Assembly (NCBI GenBank): GCA_035772785.1
Contig: JAOCPU010000001.1
Coordinates: 1,426,001 to 1,490,000, forward strand
Direction: 5' to 3'
DNA: 64,000 nt
From: Phlebiopsis flavidoalba
Taxonomy: Eukaryota; Basidiomycota; Agaricomycetes; Polyporales; Phanerochaetaceae
Under the pieces are notes generated by a model, which worked only from the letters and a program-made list of their open reading frames with translations, made no database searches and had not been told where the DNA came from. Positions 35,174 to 51,843 of the stretch are shown one piece after another. Made by a program: the position numbers and the translations under genes. Position 1 is the first letter of the stretch. Each line of letters begins with the position of its first letter.

Positions 35174-37322
35174 GATGATGAGTCGGTATATGTGGGCGTG
35201 CGTGCAAATCCTGCACGATTTTGAAGGGTGCAAGAGGAGCATGTGATTTCAACCGGTCATGGTCGCCACAGCAAGATGCCATGACGTCGTGTGGTCTATG
35301 GTGCAGATGTGTGAGGAGAGGAGCATCACTCACAAGGCGTCTATCAGCGCACGGTCAACTCTGGCGTCTCGAGCCCTCTTGAGTCTCGGTGCGGCGGTGA
35401 AATGCTGATGATAAGTAATGCAGGGAGGGTACATGTACATGAGTAGCTACAGGCTGATATGCATACAGACATGATTGTATCGAGAGCTATTAGGCACAAT
35501 ATTAGTAGAAATACTTGGAGGGCAGTGGCTTCTTGGACAGTCGCGCGGAGGAGCGAGTCGAACTTTCGCTGGCCCAGCGCGTTGCTAAGAGGGGACGTCA
35601 TCAGTCTTCGTTTGAAGTGGATGGCGTAGCATGGGTTCTGAGTTCTGACCTGAGGCCGTGAGGGTAGGTGTGGGGAGCGGAGGCAATACAGTAGCTCGTG
35701 TCACCGTGGCATCAGGGCATGTCGACATCCTCGCGGACATGTGTTTGTACGCTACCGGTGACAGTGAACCTCGATGGCTACGGGGTACCTCCATGATAGG
35801 CAGACGCGACGGCGGTGGTAGGAGTCTTCGGAATAGCCCTCTATATCTTGACTCGTTTTATCATAGACTCGGAGTCGACGGAACTGTTGTGGATGCCGGC
35901 GTGCAAAACGGTGGCGAGGCCGATATTAGAGTAAGTAAGGACTGAAGCGAGTCCAGAAATCAAAGAATGATGGAGAGGAATATAGGCGGTGTGCTCACCG
36001 GAGAACTGCTGGAGGTTAACGCCAAGAAGCGAGCCAAAAAACATAGGATGTTCATAAGGCTGCAAACGCCATCGTCTAGAACCCGATGAGTCTTAGCTTG
36101 AGAATCGAAAGTTGGCTCTAACACACCAGTACGTCGTCGGACAAGTTGATACTGTAACAGCCCACAAGCGTGAAAGGCCGATCGTGCAGCAGCTGTTTCC
36201 GTTTAGTATGCGGCGTGATAACCCGTTAAGGACAGCATTAACTTACAAAAATGAGCTATTAGAAGGAAAGCCATCCTTGCGGCAGTTCAAGCCAGTATTC
36301 GGAATTCAACCAAGATCCTGGGATTTTGTCTTGTTTCAGTTTGCCGCAGACTATCTCGCGGAATACAAATACTTCACAAGGCGGGAAGTATGTATAACCG
36401 TGACAACATTTACGCACAGCAGCACCCACTATCAGGGATCCGCTGTGAGGGAGTTCAGCCTCCCCGTGATAAGACTAACTCCATGGGCCACCACAATCTA
36501 CGCACTACACATTGGGTTCCGTCCACGCATCGCCCCAGTGCAATATATAGAACGACCACACAGAGAGCGCAGCCCACGCGCAGCGCAACGACGGCAATGT
36601 CATTGCTGTACACAGGATCGGCCAAAATGAGCACCGTGGGCCGAGTCGGACTTTGCCACGGAAAAAAAAAACGCACTGAAACTAACTGCCCTAAATTTCC
36701 TAAAGGTTGGTCCAAGATCCATGGTCTGCCCAGATCTATACGATCATACACGGTATGTTCTTCCGGATCTCCGCTCAAACAGTAGCCTACAACCGACGGG
36801 CGTCCACGCGCAGCACGACTACCAGAGCCGACGAGGAAAAGGGAGAGAGAAAGAGAAGATGAAGGTGGGGGAAGGTGGCGAAACAGAGGCTGTCTCTGAG
36901 AATGGCTCGACAAGGCAACTTCTGCATGGCCACGCCCTCTCTTCATTGTCTGTGGCGCTTGTGTGTGCGACTGCTTGTTTATGGTTCGAGGACAAAGGCA
37001 GGGCCTAGGCGTTGGGCGCTCGCGCATCTATTGTCTGCCCGTCGTCGCGTGCCCCCACGTGGTGGAGGTTAGCGACTTGCCATATATGGCAGGCGTCGTA
37101 GTCGTCGCACAGCGGAACGCAGACGAGGTGGTTGTTGGATCCAGTCGAAACCAGTCATCTATTTAGATACAAGACTATGTGAAAATAATGCAAGGCTGAC
37201 ATCAAGGTGCGGTGAGTACGCGACATGCAAGAGAACCTGTACTAGCGTGAGATATAATTTACAGACACCTGAAAGGATGTGCGAGAACTCGGAGTAAAAT
37301 AAGAGTGGCCAATCGGGAAACA
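35174..37322. other. 2.1 kb region without a confirmed gene
   Basis: Upstream of the monooxygenase and downstream of the PP4R1-like gene. Minus-strand pieces at 35841-36065 (NIGLATVLHAGIHNSS) could be exons of an unknown gene, with splice-like sites between them. A plus-strand frame of 172 codons at 36112-36630 has no ATG at its start (it begins with TTG) and no recognisable domain. A purine-rich tract lies at about 36825-36900. I cannot support a gene here. Confidence 0.35.
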
Positions 37323-40300
37323 CTACAGAGTACGTGATGTTTTAGACGGTGCTGTATGTGGCGACAAGAAGTCAGAGGGGAGTGAAAGGGAAGAGACAGT
37401 CGCACACACGTATGCCGGACATGCACCTCGTCCATTTGGCAATTCGATCTGCCACTGCCGGACGCCATGAGGACTCGCTTCGCATGAGCGAATGAGGCGT
37501 GCAGGCTGCCCATAATGGCGCCAGACGGGCAGTCGAGGGCGTGGTTCGACTCGCCGTTGGAAGGCGAAACGCACAATCTGGCTATCATGATTATTTGAAG
37601 CTGTCAGGGACTGCATACTAGCTTGGTCAGCTTGGAGAGCTAGTGGCGGTGGTCGTGAGAAAACGGAGGCGTGCTTTGCGGCTTCTGCGGCTTCGTAATT
37701 GTGGCTGTTTTGTGTAGGCGGGGGCCGTGAAAGTAAGGATTTTGCAAAAGCCTGTACGTCGTGTGAAGGGTCCTCTAACAGGGGTACGGGCGATCTCCTC
37801 AAATGCGCGGTACGCAGCATCTGGCATGTCAGGAAATCCGTCTTTGGGATGATATGAGTTAACATTCATTCAGGAATACCTAAAACTTGACTCAACCCAT
37901 GACGCTCCCCAACAGCCTAGCTGTCCGTATGCGAACATCCACGATCGAGTCCTTTCCCAAGGTCCTCAGTCTTTCCAGAAATGACCCAGACAGGAGGCCA
38001 ATGTCTTTCAGAGACAGGAGAGTACTCTGATAACCGGCCAAAAATGTCATGCGGTGCCGATAGGACGAGGAAATTGCGAGAGCGAGAAGCATGTCCCAGA
38101 GATGTTCCAGAGACTGCGGGCGAGCGGACCACGCAGCTGCCATCGCTGCGAGCTGTCACACAGGCTCGTCAGTGTCCTCGCATTACTCATGCCGCGAAAA
38201 ATGGGCTTACCGCCGCAGTGACCGACTCCTCTCGGACTGATGCCACAGTGTCCTGCAACCCTTTCCGCAACAGCCCCCGCAATACAGTCTCGTCCAAGCC
38301 GATGATTGACGCCCAGCTCCCCAGGGCCTTCATCACCGCTTCCCTTTCCCTCCACGTCTTGAGCCGCGACCAGACGTCGCCGTTCAAGCCTTTGAGGATG
38401 TCAGACTGCTCGGCGTCTCCGAGCGCGGGGAGGAACATCTCGAGACACTCGACCGCCTTCAGGCGGACCTCGCTCTCCTCGGCGCGCGTGCTGTTCCACC
38501 AGACGCGGACAAGATCCTCTTTGGCGTGCGCCGGGCCAACGATCTTGGCTATCTCGCCCAGGGACGCCGCCAGAGTGCGCCGGACCTTTACCGACGGGTT
38601 TTCTGATAGCTCGAGGTACAGCTCGCGAATCTCATGCCACCGATCCCGGCCCAAAGTGAGCGCGATGGCGGGGTAGTTGAACGCACAGACGAGCGGCCGC
38701 GAGGGGTCTTCGTAGATGTCAAGTTCCTCTGCTGCCTCGTGTGCGGCAGATGACACGGACGAGACGAACTCACTCCAACTCATCGACGTGGGCGGTGGAG
38801 AGAGGGGTGGAGGCTCAGGCTGTTCCAGGTTGCGCACATCGCCCTCTTCGCGCACACGCCGAGGAAGAGCCGCAGGAGCCGGTCGGGAGGCCCCTCTTCG
38901 TCCTCCTCGAAACGTGTTGATGACCTCGGCCAGTGCCTCGAGCACGCCCAGCCGCACGAACCGCGACTCGTCGCTGGCCAAGGTGGTGATGACATCCAAC
39001 GCGAGAGTGCGGCGGTGGCGCGGTTGTTGAGACGAGACAAAATTCCCGGCAGAGCAAAGAGCGCAGAGTGGCGTACGTTCCACGATGTGTCGCGATAGAG
39101 TGTCTCGAAGATGGGTAAGCTGCAGTCATGTTGTCAGCGTTGACACACGGAGAGGCAAAAAAATTTCACTGACGAGAGTTATGAGCACCACTTCTTGCGG
39201 GACCACTTTGGCGAGCGCCCCTAGCGCAAAACTTGCCTCCTTCCTTACCCACCACACCCGGGTCTCGAACGACCCGCTCGACCTCGGCTACGAATGCTGC
39301 CTTGGTCTCATCATCAACGGAACCTGGAAAAAAACAAACGGGAAGTTAGTCAGACGCGTTATCGATTGAATTGATTGGGCAAAGGGTCGACGGAGACACG
39401 AGGAACAAAGTGGGAGCAGCAATATGGGCGAGGCGGCACGCCACCTAAAACATATTCCAAATTAGGAAAATGATGAAACTCACCGCTTACTGTGACCGCG
39501 GCCACTAAACTCATGCTCGAGAGCCTTCCAACGGAAGCTTCGTCGTTCAGCTGCGCGTCCTCCGCAAATTCGCCGTCTTGGCCCTCTTGCGGCGGCGCAG
39601 TGGGCTCTTCTGTGTCGGCAGCCCCGGGCAGGTCGGAATGCAGCATTCCGTGCGCAAAATCGGGTGTGGGCGTTACAATGTCGGGTATGAATGGAGTTCG
39701 CGACTCTATGGTGGGTATCGTTGGATGTTCTAGGCCGTGGAGTTGGATCATCGGGTCTGACGTTGCGTCTGATGTAGGGAGTGGACTTGAGGGACGGAGA
39801 CTGGATGGACGGGGGCTGGCGGGTCGTGGGCTGGATGAACGTTGGACGAGAGTTAGACGTGGGCTCTGCGGGCGAGGACTGTGAGTTCTCAATGCAGCGA
39901 CTGGGCCTCGATCCTCTAATGTCTCCAATTCGCGGCCTAGTGAGCGCGGAGAAAGTGGAGGCGAGGTTACTGGCATTGTCTGGTATTCATCGGTGCCAAA
40001 CGAATGCAATGGGGCTGACCCAGGTGAATGAGAGGATCGTTCATCCGCTGACCCTGACGGTGTGCCAGGGAGCGAATGGGGGGCGAGCTGTGAAGTAGGG
40101 GGTGCATGGTCAAAACCTGTCTGGGTTCGGGGACGGTAGCGGTTCTATATCCGAAGCAGATGACGCCCAACTGTCGTCCCATCGTTGGCATGATTTGTAC
40201 GAAATGAACCGCCGGGAAATAGGACTCTTGACTGCCCGAACCCTGAACATCTGACGGTCCAGGTACCTCATCCTCGGGGATCAGCCCCGCGCTCTCGTCC

Positions 40301-42026
40301 GGTAAATCGAGGCGTCCCATCCCAATGACAAGTTGCTGCACCATCTCCCTCTCGAACAGCCTCCGTTCCATCGAGCCAAAATGGCCGATAGGCGAATAAC
40401 CGTCTTCTTCTGCATCGGGAATGGTTGTCAGCGTACCAGCGCCTCCAACCGTACGATGCTGTTCGCATCCCACCATTACCAAACCTGCACGGCGTCTCCC
40501 GCCAGCCTGTCTGACTCACGACGGTCGCGCGCATCTGCCCGCGGACTCTGTTCAACAGCTCGACGACCGCATATCTCGCGGGGTCCCCGATGTGGTTTGT
40601 TCGTGCTCAGTAGGATCGCGTCCCCAGTATCGGTGTGAACGACTGGACGGATATTCGCGTGGGCTCTTCGGGCAGCAACGTGGGCTGTTCCTCCCCGAAC
40701 CCGTCGTCCTCGACGAGGCGGCAGTGCGTGATGAACCACCAGATTATTGGGACGAGTTCTGCCGCAAGTGCCTCCTTGACCGCTTCGTCTGCCATGCCCA
40801 AAGGTTCCGCAGCAGTAGCGAAGCGGTGATCGACCAATCGGAGTTGATGGAAGTGTGCGGGGGGAAACAGAGCAATGTCATGATGCAAGGGCCGAGACGC
40901 ATGATACGCGGTATATGTGTGAGGCCACCATACGATGCGTGGGGAATCGGGAGAAACGGGCGGACGAGGTCATATCAGTGCGCTAGTCGTCTAAATTGAT
41001 GGCGAAAATTTTGCGCACCTTCGTCCATGGCGAGCCCGTTGAGCAGAGGCAGGACGTACTCGACGGCTTCGGCGGGCGTGATGTCACCCGCCTCGCCACT
41101 GCCCTCATTCAGGCTGAGTTCGTCGGCTGGTGCCTGTGCCTGGTCGGCTTCCCGCCGATATCGCAGATAGCCTGGCAGAGCGTGGGCTATGAAAACTCGC
41201 TGGAAGCCAGCGGGACTGCGCGAGAAAAGGTATATCTTTTCCAGAGCGCTCAGGCCCTCTGACTCAAAACTCTGCGCGAGATCCAGGCTGAGCGCACTTT
41301 CGGCGGGGTCGGGGGGCGGTGGTGGTGGGGCCAACTCTATCGCGCGTTTGCCCCGGCCTGTGACGGACTCGAGAGCCCCTCGGGCTGTTGCGCGACCGAT
41401 GAAAGGCCCGACAGCGGGGTGATGGGGTGGTCCCCGGAATGGACATGGGACAAAAGGGATTCCCAGCATGATGGGGTGGAGGAATCGCAATGGACAGGCC
41501 AGTCCTGGGTCCTGGGCTGGGTGAGCGCTGCTCGACAGAGCCCAGTGATAAAGTAGGAAAACGCAGTAGATGCTACTGGCGGGTCAAAATGGGGCCGGGG
41601 AGCGGGCTCGATGTATATCGATGCGGGATCACTGGGGGTGGTCCCCGACGTGCCCTGCTGCGAATTGACGACGCTAGCGCCTTCTTGCTGCGACAATGAC
41701 TCGAGGGGTTCGTGGGCAGCTGCTGCGACGAGCTCGCCGGGGGGCTGCCTGGGCATGTCCGCACTAAACGGTCCTAACGGAGCTCTGTGCGGGCGAGGCG
41801 CGGCCAAACCCAGGCCTACCGCGTGAGGCGAATACGACAAGGCATCTGAGCGCTTTGAGTCCGAAATGGTATTATACGTGAGCGGTCGTCCGCCGTGCTG
41901 TAGGGTAGGTGTAAGCTCGGTGCTTGGGCTTGGGAGCGGGGAAAAGTCAGGGTCAATGGAGGCCGCAGAGGTGGAAGGTGTAGTAGTAGACGACGAAGAA
42001 GAGCGCACGGAATGTTCCGTTAACAT
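37323..42026 (-). CDS. PPP4R1: HEAT-repeat protein, PP4 regulatory subunit 1-like
   Basis: PPP4R1-type HEAT proteins scaffold protein phosphatase 4. The N terminus is Ser/Thr/Pro-rich (about 41480-42026). HEAT repeats begin with ALEKIYLFSRSPAGFQRVFI (41230) and VEYVLPLLNGLAMDEGAQ, then VKEALAAELVPIIWWFITHC (40790) and FTPILGTLLLSTNK with YAVVELLNRVRGQ. A long Ser/Pro-rich insert follows (39500-40480). The second repeat block has VSRLSSMSLVAAV-like and WVRKEASFALGAL segments, DTSWNVRHSALFALPGILS, then a 298-codon uninterrupted exon (38187-39083) with LALDVITTLASDESRFVRLG, NPSVKVRRTLAASLGEIAKI and ALGSWASIIGLDETVLRGL. Repeats end with SIVDVRIRTARLLGSV (37900), and a Ser/Pro-rich tail stops at 37323. 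The start at 42026 is chosen because Ser-rich sequence begins there; an ATG at 42065 is in frame. Confidence 0.82.
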
Positions 42027-42939
42027 GAATTGCCGAGGGAATAAGAGCGATAAAACGATTCCCATGTAACGCTAGATAGGACGGATAAAAGTGAGCTCAG
42101 ATGGGGAGAGAGACTGGGGCGACGCACTCTAGAGGCGACGAGGGCAAGAAGAAGACGGGAAGGGAAGAGGCGAGAGACGAACGGAAATTGTTCTGGGATA
42201 GACCACGAGGACCAGCAGGGTTCCGGCTCGCGCAAGGTTTACTTGTGACGCAAGACAACACACGGACGCAGCAAGGGGGTAGCGCAGATGCTGATCGGTG
42301 CAGGCTAGAGACAGAAAACATAAAGTCTGTGGAAAACGAGTGAAGACGAGGGTGAGACGGTGGGCGGACGGGTGTACGAACGACTTGGGGCGAGAGACGC
42401 GAGATCCGGGGAAACTGAATCTGGAAAGCGTCCGGCGTCTCTGGCGTGGCAGAGGGACAGGCACGCCGGGTGGGCTGGTGGCAAAGACGGCCGAGAGAGG
42501 AAGGAGCGCGGGGCGGGCGGGGGAGCGAGGCGGGGGGGCGGGGGGCGTGAGCGCGGGCGGCGAGTGGGGCGACGACGAGGACAAGCGGACGGACGGGCGC
42601 GGGGATGCGTCGGTGGGCGGGCGGGACGGGGGCGGCGACGAGGTCGGGGGGACGCTTCGAGAGGAAGACGAGAGTGACGAGCAAACACAGAAGACGAGAA
42701 TGGTTTGTTTTCTCGACGACGTCATCCGACCACACCCTCCCAAATCCAGAACATCGACGCACCGGCTGCGACCGGCAGACGCCCGGCACCCGCATAAGCA
42801 TTCTGCAGCCCATGACGTCAACGCCTTCCCACGCATTGGTCCCTGGCTCATATCGCGTCTAATTTTACACATCTTACATACAGCGTGCTGCGTAATACAT
42901 GGCTTGCTCTTTCATTCGACTCTCCAGGCGGTCTGCAGC
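42027..42939. promoter_or_regulatory. G/C-rich upstream region of the PP4R1-like gene
   Basis: Both flanking genes run leftwards, so this 0.9 kb holds the PP4R1-like promoter and the aminotransferase 3' flank. The plus strand is purine- and G-rich; at 42510-42547 several runs of three or more G follow each other, a possible G-quadruplex. Long open frames on both strands here are low-complexity Arg/Gly or Pro/Ser frames caused by the base composition. Confidence 0.5.
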
Positions 42940-45110
<2,171 letters not shown>

Positions 45111-46277
45111 GATTGGCGGTGATAGCGTAGCGGCGATGGCGATTTTCGAAAGCGACGCACGTACGTCAGTATTAACGGGAGTGGTACACGGAGGTGGAGA
45201 ACGTAAGTCAGTACGCGCAGATCACGAAGCGCAGGTGCACGGCGCGCACCTAGCAGTCTATATATGCGCGGTCTACTGTGTCGTGGACGCGGTGGTCAGC
45301 GGTACAGCCCCGCCATGTGATAACTGTGCCGGACATGCTTACGTTCTGGAGGAGAGAAAACGCGTGCAAGCCGGCGGGCGAGGGGGGGGGCGTGCTCACG
45401 AATGCGCGGGGTACGTGGTGGATGTGGGGGGGAAAGCCTGAGTCGAGCGGGCCCAGCAGCGTCCGCTATTTGAAGAGCCGAGTGTTGTCTCGAGTGCAGT
45501 CCCGGAATGACTCCAGAATTCGTCTCCCCAGGCGTACGGCGCAAGCGCGGATCAATCCTCTATCAGGCCATCCATCGCCCTTCGCCCTCTCATATGGAGG
45601 GCTTTTCTGAATACGTGCGCCGAGCGCAGGAGAGCGGAGGGGATGCGGTATTCCGCACAACAGCCACCCTAGTCACTCGGCCCTACCCGCCGTGCCAGTG
45701 CATACACCCAATGGCATTTGTTGCCCGCCGGTCCAGAACCAGAGTCATATGTCGAGGGGGTCTGGGTACGAAGGCGTTACCCCAGGGACGGCTCTTCCGC
45801 ATGGCGCGTGCAAGGGGCGTGCTTGATCCGCTCACGAGCGTCCAGCCCACAGAAAGGCAGTCTCTGTAGACATGGAAACCAACCCTGCAACGCACATACA
45901 CCTCGGGTCTCACACCATGGCCCAAGTCGACTCACGCAACACAGGTCCTTTTACAGAAAACGAGAGATTCTAATATAGGGTACACTAGAGGGGATACGAT
46001 AGAGCACGCCAATGACACTGGAAGGGAGATGACGGCAGGGGGGAACAGGAATGTAGCAATGTGGTATAAAACGTGCGGATGTGTCCATGATCGTAAGTCG
46101 TTACAGAGGCCCAAGAACAGTAGAAGGTCAAGGGGAAGGAGGCGGCCACGAGCGGCCTCCGAGAATTAGGAGGGGTTGGGATGGGGGAGTGAGAACCGAT
46201 GCGAGGTAATAATATACTACGGGGAAGGGGCCGAGTGAAACTGGGAGTGTGGGGAAGAGGCGACCAGGTGATGTGGC
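45111..46277. promoter_or_regulatory. aminotransferase promoter and intergenic region
   Basis: A TATATAT element at 45259-45265 lies about 150 bp upstream of the aminotransferase ATG. Further right I see no supported gene; a 120-codon plus-strand frame at 45507-45869 lacks recognisable features. The right end is the 3' flank of the AN1 gene. Confidence 0.4.
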
Positions 46278-46560
46278 TTACGCCATCGCCATCTTGGAGG
46301 CGACCGTTCGCTCACTCTCGAGCTTGGCCTTGTTCCTCTCGAACGCCTGCTGTCGACAGCTCTCTAGGTTTCTGGCAGTTGTGGTGTTCGGGCATACGAT
46401 GCTAGACAGGAGTCAGCGACGTGGGCGGTCGACTACAAGAGCATATACGCACTGTGCCACAGAACTCTGCACGACAGTGCGGGCACTGGCCGACTATGCG
46501 GAGCGCAGCTTGGTTGCAGCGGGCCTCAGCCTCGAATTGACAGCGCTTCTTTGCGGCCAT
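46278..46560 (-). CDS. small AN1-type zinc-finger protein
   Basis: A protein of about 74 residues made almost entirely of one AN1 zinc finger: MAAKKRCQFEAEARC, then LRIVGQCPHCRAEFCGT, spliced over a GTGCGT...TAG intron to HRMPEHHNC, the C/H ligand series of AN1. The tail is SCRQQAFERNKAKLESER followed by TVASKMAMA and a stop at 46278-46280. One extra base in a T-run on the plus strand (46369-46371) breaks the frame between NCQ and the tail; removing it gives NCQNLESCRQQ. AN1 proteins are linked to ubiquitin/proteasome stress responses; this short form probably acts as an adaptor. A splice acceptor just before the ATG indicates an intron in the 5' leader. Confidence 0.92.
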
Positions 46561-46777
46561 TGCGCCTGCAGAAATAAGTCGTGTGCGGGAGAGAAAGCTG
46601 TGTCGAGGGTTCATTAGCATAGACCTCCCAATCTGCGCCAGCAGCGACAGCGACGAGAGAGAGGACTCACGATGGGGTGGGTGTAGATGCGAGCTGAGGA
46701 CAGCAGACGTCGAGGAAAGAGGCAAGGGCGGTGTGGGGGTGCGGTATGAAGAGTGCGTGAGTCAAGGGGATAATGGC

Positions 46778-46784
46778 TTTATAT
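46778..46784 (-). promoter_or_regulatory. TATA box upstream of the AN1 gene
   Basis: Read on the minus strand, ATATAAA lies about 220 bp upstream of the AN1 ATG; with the leader intron (about 46566-46670) removed the distance to the start is about 110 nt. Confidence 0.4.
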
Positions 46785-47887
46785 GGCCTCTGGAGGGACG
46801 CGTCAGCTCGCCCAAGGCCCCACCACGTGGCATCAGCCAGGCCGCGGAAACAGCAGCAACGCCCTGAGCAGCCCCGATCGCCCATGCCCGATCCACCCGC
46901 TGCCCCCGGACCTCCGAGTCCGAACCTTGATTTTCACTCGCCTGCCTCTTCCGGAGTACTCCCCACCCTTCCCCGGACCAGTCTCGAGCTCGGCGAACAG
47001 CACCCACGACCCCCAGCGGCCCCCGCCCACTCCCGACGCTCTTTTCATAGTCTGCTCCCCGACAGCGATCACACCCACATCTGCCCGGGTGAAAACAACA
47101 AAAAAGGAGAAAATTGTCGCGCTTTGCTGTGGCAGCCTACAAAATGCGCGCCGCAAAACCAGGGCAGTTCGGACCAGCCGCTCGCAACATCGATCTGCCC
47201 ATCTCCTGTCTTTGTCAACCTCACTCAGCCCGTCTCAGAGTCGCCCCGGCGGACGTGAGCACGCCGCTCGTGCTCAGCACGGCGCTGCCGCTGTCTTGAC
47301 CAAGGCGCTGCCCAACGCTACCTCTTCTGGCTCGTTCCCACTCCACAACTGTCGGGCCCTCACTGCTTTCGGGTGCAAGCGCGACGGATAAGGGGTACGG
47401 GTCGTCGTCAAGTGTGCGCCGCCAATCGGGCACCCACAGCTGCTTACCGGCCGAGACCTTCTCAGGTGGCGACCTGGCTGGCGATAAGAAGAACCCTCAG
47501 GCCATGGTCTAGCCGCTCTGCTTCTCTTCCGCCCTTTTCTCCTGCATCTTCCCAGCGGACAACGTGCAACAGTTCTCGCCGCGCACAAAACACGTTTTCT
47601 GCTCAACGCTCTGGCGCGAACCAGCGGAAGGGGGTATCAGCGGCGCGGGCCATGATATTGACGTGTCTACCAATACAGGCAAACACGACGCTTCCTCCAC
47701 ACCCCCCCGCAACGACGGGCGCGCAGTGATACGCAAACGGACGATTACGAGATGGGAATACGTATGGGGAATCATAGAGAGGCATGGCAAAAGATGTAGT
47801 CCAGACAACGAAGAAACAATAAACAGATATGCTACAAGCCCTTTTTTTGACAAGTCCCTGAAAGAAGCCGGCAGGTCGAAAGAGACA
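46785..47887. other. intergenic region with low-complexity open frames
   Basis: Upstream of the AN1 gene and downstream of the syntaxin gene. Overlapping plus-strand frames of 161 and 202 codons (46773-47391) are Pro/Ser/Arg-rich and match nothing I know. They may be composition artefacts; a short plus-strand gene cannot be excluded. Confidence 0.35.
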
Positions 47888-49342
47888 CTAGTTCTTCTTG
47901 ACCGCCTTGACGATAGCAATAGCAACGACAATGGCGATAATGGCAAGGATGATGATGGCGATGATAAAACATATCCATCGCTTCTTGCGCGCGGGCGCGT
48001 GCCGAGTCCACAGCCTTGTCAGTGTATTTGAAGGCTGCAACAACGGTGAGAAGGTTTGCGCCTGAGAACATGTCATGAGACTTACCCAACTTCGGTATCT
48101 TTCTCTTATCTACCGTCGCAGCCGTTGTTTCTATGACATTGATCGTCTCGTCTTGTTGCTCGACAAGAAACGCTCATCTATGAAATTGTCAGTCTAGTCC
48201 AGAACACCGCATATAGTAGGTGCTCACATCATTGAAGAGCTGCGCAAGTTCAGTCAAGGTCCTTCTCAATCTTCTTGATGTCCTCGTGGCGTTCTTGGAC
48301 TTCACGGTAAGCCGATCTGGCCTCGCCATACCGGTTGGAGTTCAGAAGCTATTGCACAACGTATTCAGCCCACGCGAAGCGAGAGTATTGCGAAAATACA
48401 CACTTGCTTGTGAGAAGACCTGGCCGCCCTGGTCGTCGTTGACCGCAGCCTTGATTTCCTCGGGTGTCGCATCAGGTTTCACTAGCGCCACAAATTCATC
48501 AGCATGTATTAACTACGAGTGCAATGAAAACATACCAATCTTGAACTGGCGTTGCCATGCGTTGCTTGTACTTGGCCCGGTATTGTTGCTCTGCGGTCTG
48601 GTAGCTCTGGATAGGCCTCGACGAACTTTTGCTTGACCAAGCCGGTCTCACAATTCACCGTGGTGTCAGTGCCTGGGTCTCGTATCGCGGCGACGCATTC
48701 AGCCATACCTGCTGTTTCCTAATCTGTCCATCTCTACCACTCCCACCCTGCTCTTTCCAATGCCTTTATACGGCGCTTCAAGACGTTGCTGAGAGCGCTC
48801 GTGTCGGCAACAAGCTCTTCGAGTTGCTGGGGAGAGCCTCTCAGCGGCGGGCATCGTCGGTTGTTGTTGAGCGACCGGTTGTGCAGGTCAGATATGCGCG
48901 AGACATTATCGTTGTACGTGCGCAGGTCGTCCTGGATGGACTGAGATCTGCGGGTGTTTGGCTCTCTGCTCTGAAAACATGATGAGAGCGCCCGAGTCGG
49001 GGAGGCAGTACCGGCCAGCAGTACGGACCTCCGCTGTAGAAGCTGGACATGCTGTCCCCCCGCGAGGTTGACCTGGCTCTCCTTCGCCGTCGAGTCGAAG
49101 CTCGCGGTGCTCTCGTATTGTTGGGCGTACGGTTTTTGGCGGGTGGCACCAGTCCCGACGGACTGCATGGGGTAGGAGTCGCTGCGCGTGTTGTGTTAGT
49201 GGACACGACCAGGTCGACGCGAACAATACACGAACGATGTTAGTCGCTCCCTGCTGGGCCTGAGCACATCGTGTTAGCACACTGTAAAACGCATTCAAGT
49301 ATCATCACGAACCCTCAAGGCTGCAAGTCTGTCTATGGCCAT
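47888..49342 (-). CDS. SSO1: Plasma-membrane syntaxin (t-SNARE, Sso1-like)
   Basis: A Qa-SNARE for fusion of secretory vesicles with the plasma membrane. The start MAIDRLAALR is spliced to AQQGATNI, then SVGTGATRQKPYAQQYEST, MSSFYS and SIQDDLRTYNDNVSRISDLH, the Habc region, with QQLEELVADTSALSNVLKRR (48790). Further exons give LVKQKFVEAIQ, YGEARSAYREVQERHEDIKK and IEK, ELAQLFND, then MSV plus LVEQQDETINVIETTAATV, the SNARE core with its central Gln. NLLTVVAAFKYTDKAVDSAR leads to RKKRWICFIIAIIILAIIAI and VVAIAIVKAVKKN, a C-terminal membrane anchor ending at 47888. Several single-base shifts occur, for example an extra T after MSV. Confidence 0.93.
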
Positions 49343-49394
49343 TGTTACTGGTGGTCGTTAGGATGCGCAAAGCGTTGTCGTTGGGAGTAAACGG

Positions 49395-49400
49395 TTTATA
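49395..49400 (-). promoter_or_regulatory. TATA box of the syntaxin gene
   Basis: TATAAA on the minus strand, about 53 bp upstream of the ATG at 49342. Confidence 0.45.
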
Positions 49401-49741
49401 GGAGATGGTAGAAAGAAAGACGATAAGGACAGCGCAGCCGTCAATGCTGCGTTGGAGGAAGAAGTAGTATAGGGTGGTGGTGGCCAGAGGAACGAGTGGA
49501 GGTGGAAAGGCAGTGTTGGGCGAGCCAGATCACTGTATTGAAGTGGATGATGGCAGCGCCTCCAGCGGCCCAACACGACCATAGCGCAGCACAAGCGCTC
49601 GCAGCTTCACTGCTCTGACCTTCGAAGCGGCGTAAGTAGGGGCGACTCGGAGTCTCTACCGAGCAGATAAACACAGCGATCATTTACCAGCAAGCAGAGG
49701 CATCCATTCATGACGAAAATATAATTTACAGGCGTATTTAA

Positions 49742-51524
<1,783 letters not shown>

Positions 51525-51843
51525 GTTGTTTTGTGTGCGTTCGAGGCGAAGTCCGGTGATGAAGGAGATTGGAAGGGTCGGGAAACTGAATATCTGGGTT
51601 GTGCACACTCGAGTCAGTATGACGCAGATCTAGACTTGAATCTCGATCGCGTTTGATCTAAGATCTGACACAGATACACGCGCCTACACTGGCAAGCTGA
51701 CCTCCATATGCACGTATCTCATAGTGCTGGACAAGTCTGAAGGATCCTGTGTGCTCGGCTATCGAACACAGTATATATGCACGCTTAAGGGTATTGAAAA
51801 TCAATTTACATTTTCAATTATATAAACACCAGTCACTCTTCGT
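51525..51843. promoter_or_regulatory. argininosuccinate lyase promoter / AIG1-like 3' flank
   Basis: Short intergenic stretch between two leftward genes. TATATAT at 51772-51778 lies about 250 bp upstream of the lyase ATG. No other feature is seen. Confidence 0.4.

Noticed and set aside
36112..36630. 172-codon plus-strand frame that looks intact
   Set aside because: It begins with TTG, the first ATG is about 100 bp later, there are no recognisable domains, and the reverse strand is equally open. Probably a chance frame.
42097..42872. Several long overlapping frames on both strands (up to 262 codons)
   Set aside because: They are low-complexity Arg/Gly and Ser/Pro frames produced by a G-rich, purine-skewed intergenic stretch.
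45507..45869. 120-codon plus-strand frame near the aminotransferase promoter
   Set aside because: No domains, no signal sequence, Arg-rich composition typical of GC-rich non-coding DNA.
46773..47391. Two overlapping plus-strand frames of 161 and 202 codons
   Set aside because: Pro/Ser/Arg-rich, no family features, lie in the AN1 upstream region; open by base composition. Not fully excluded.
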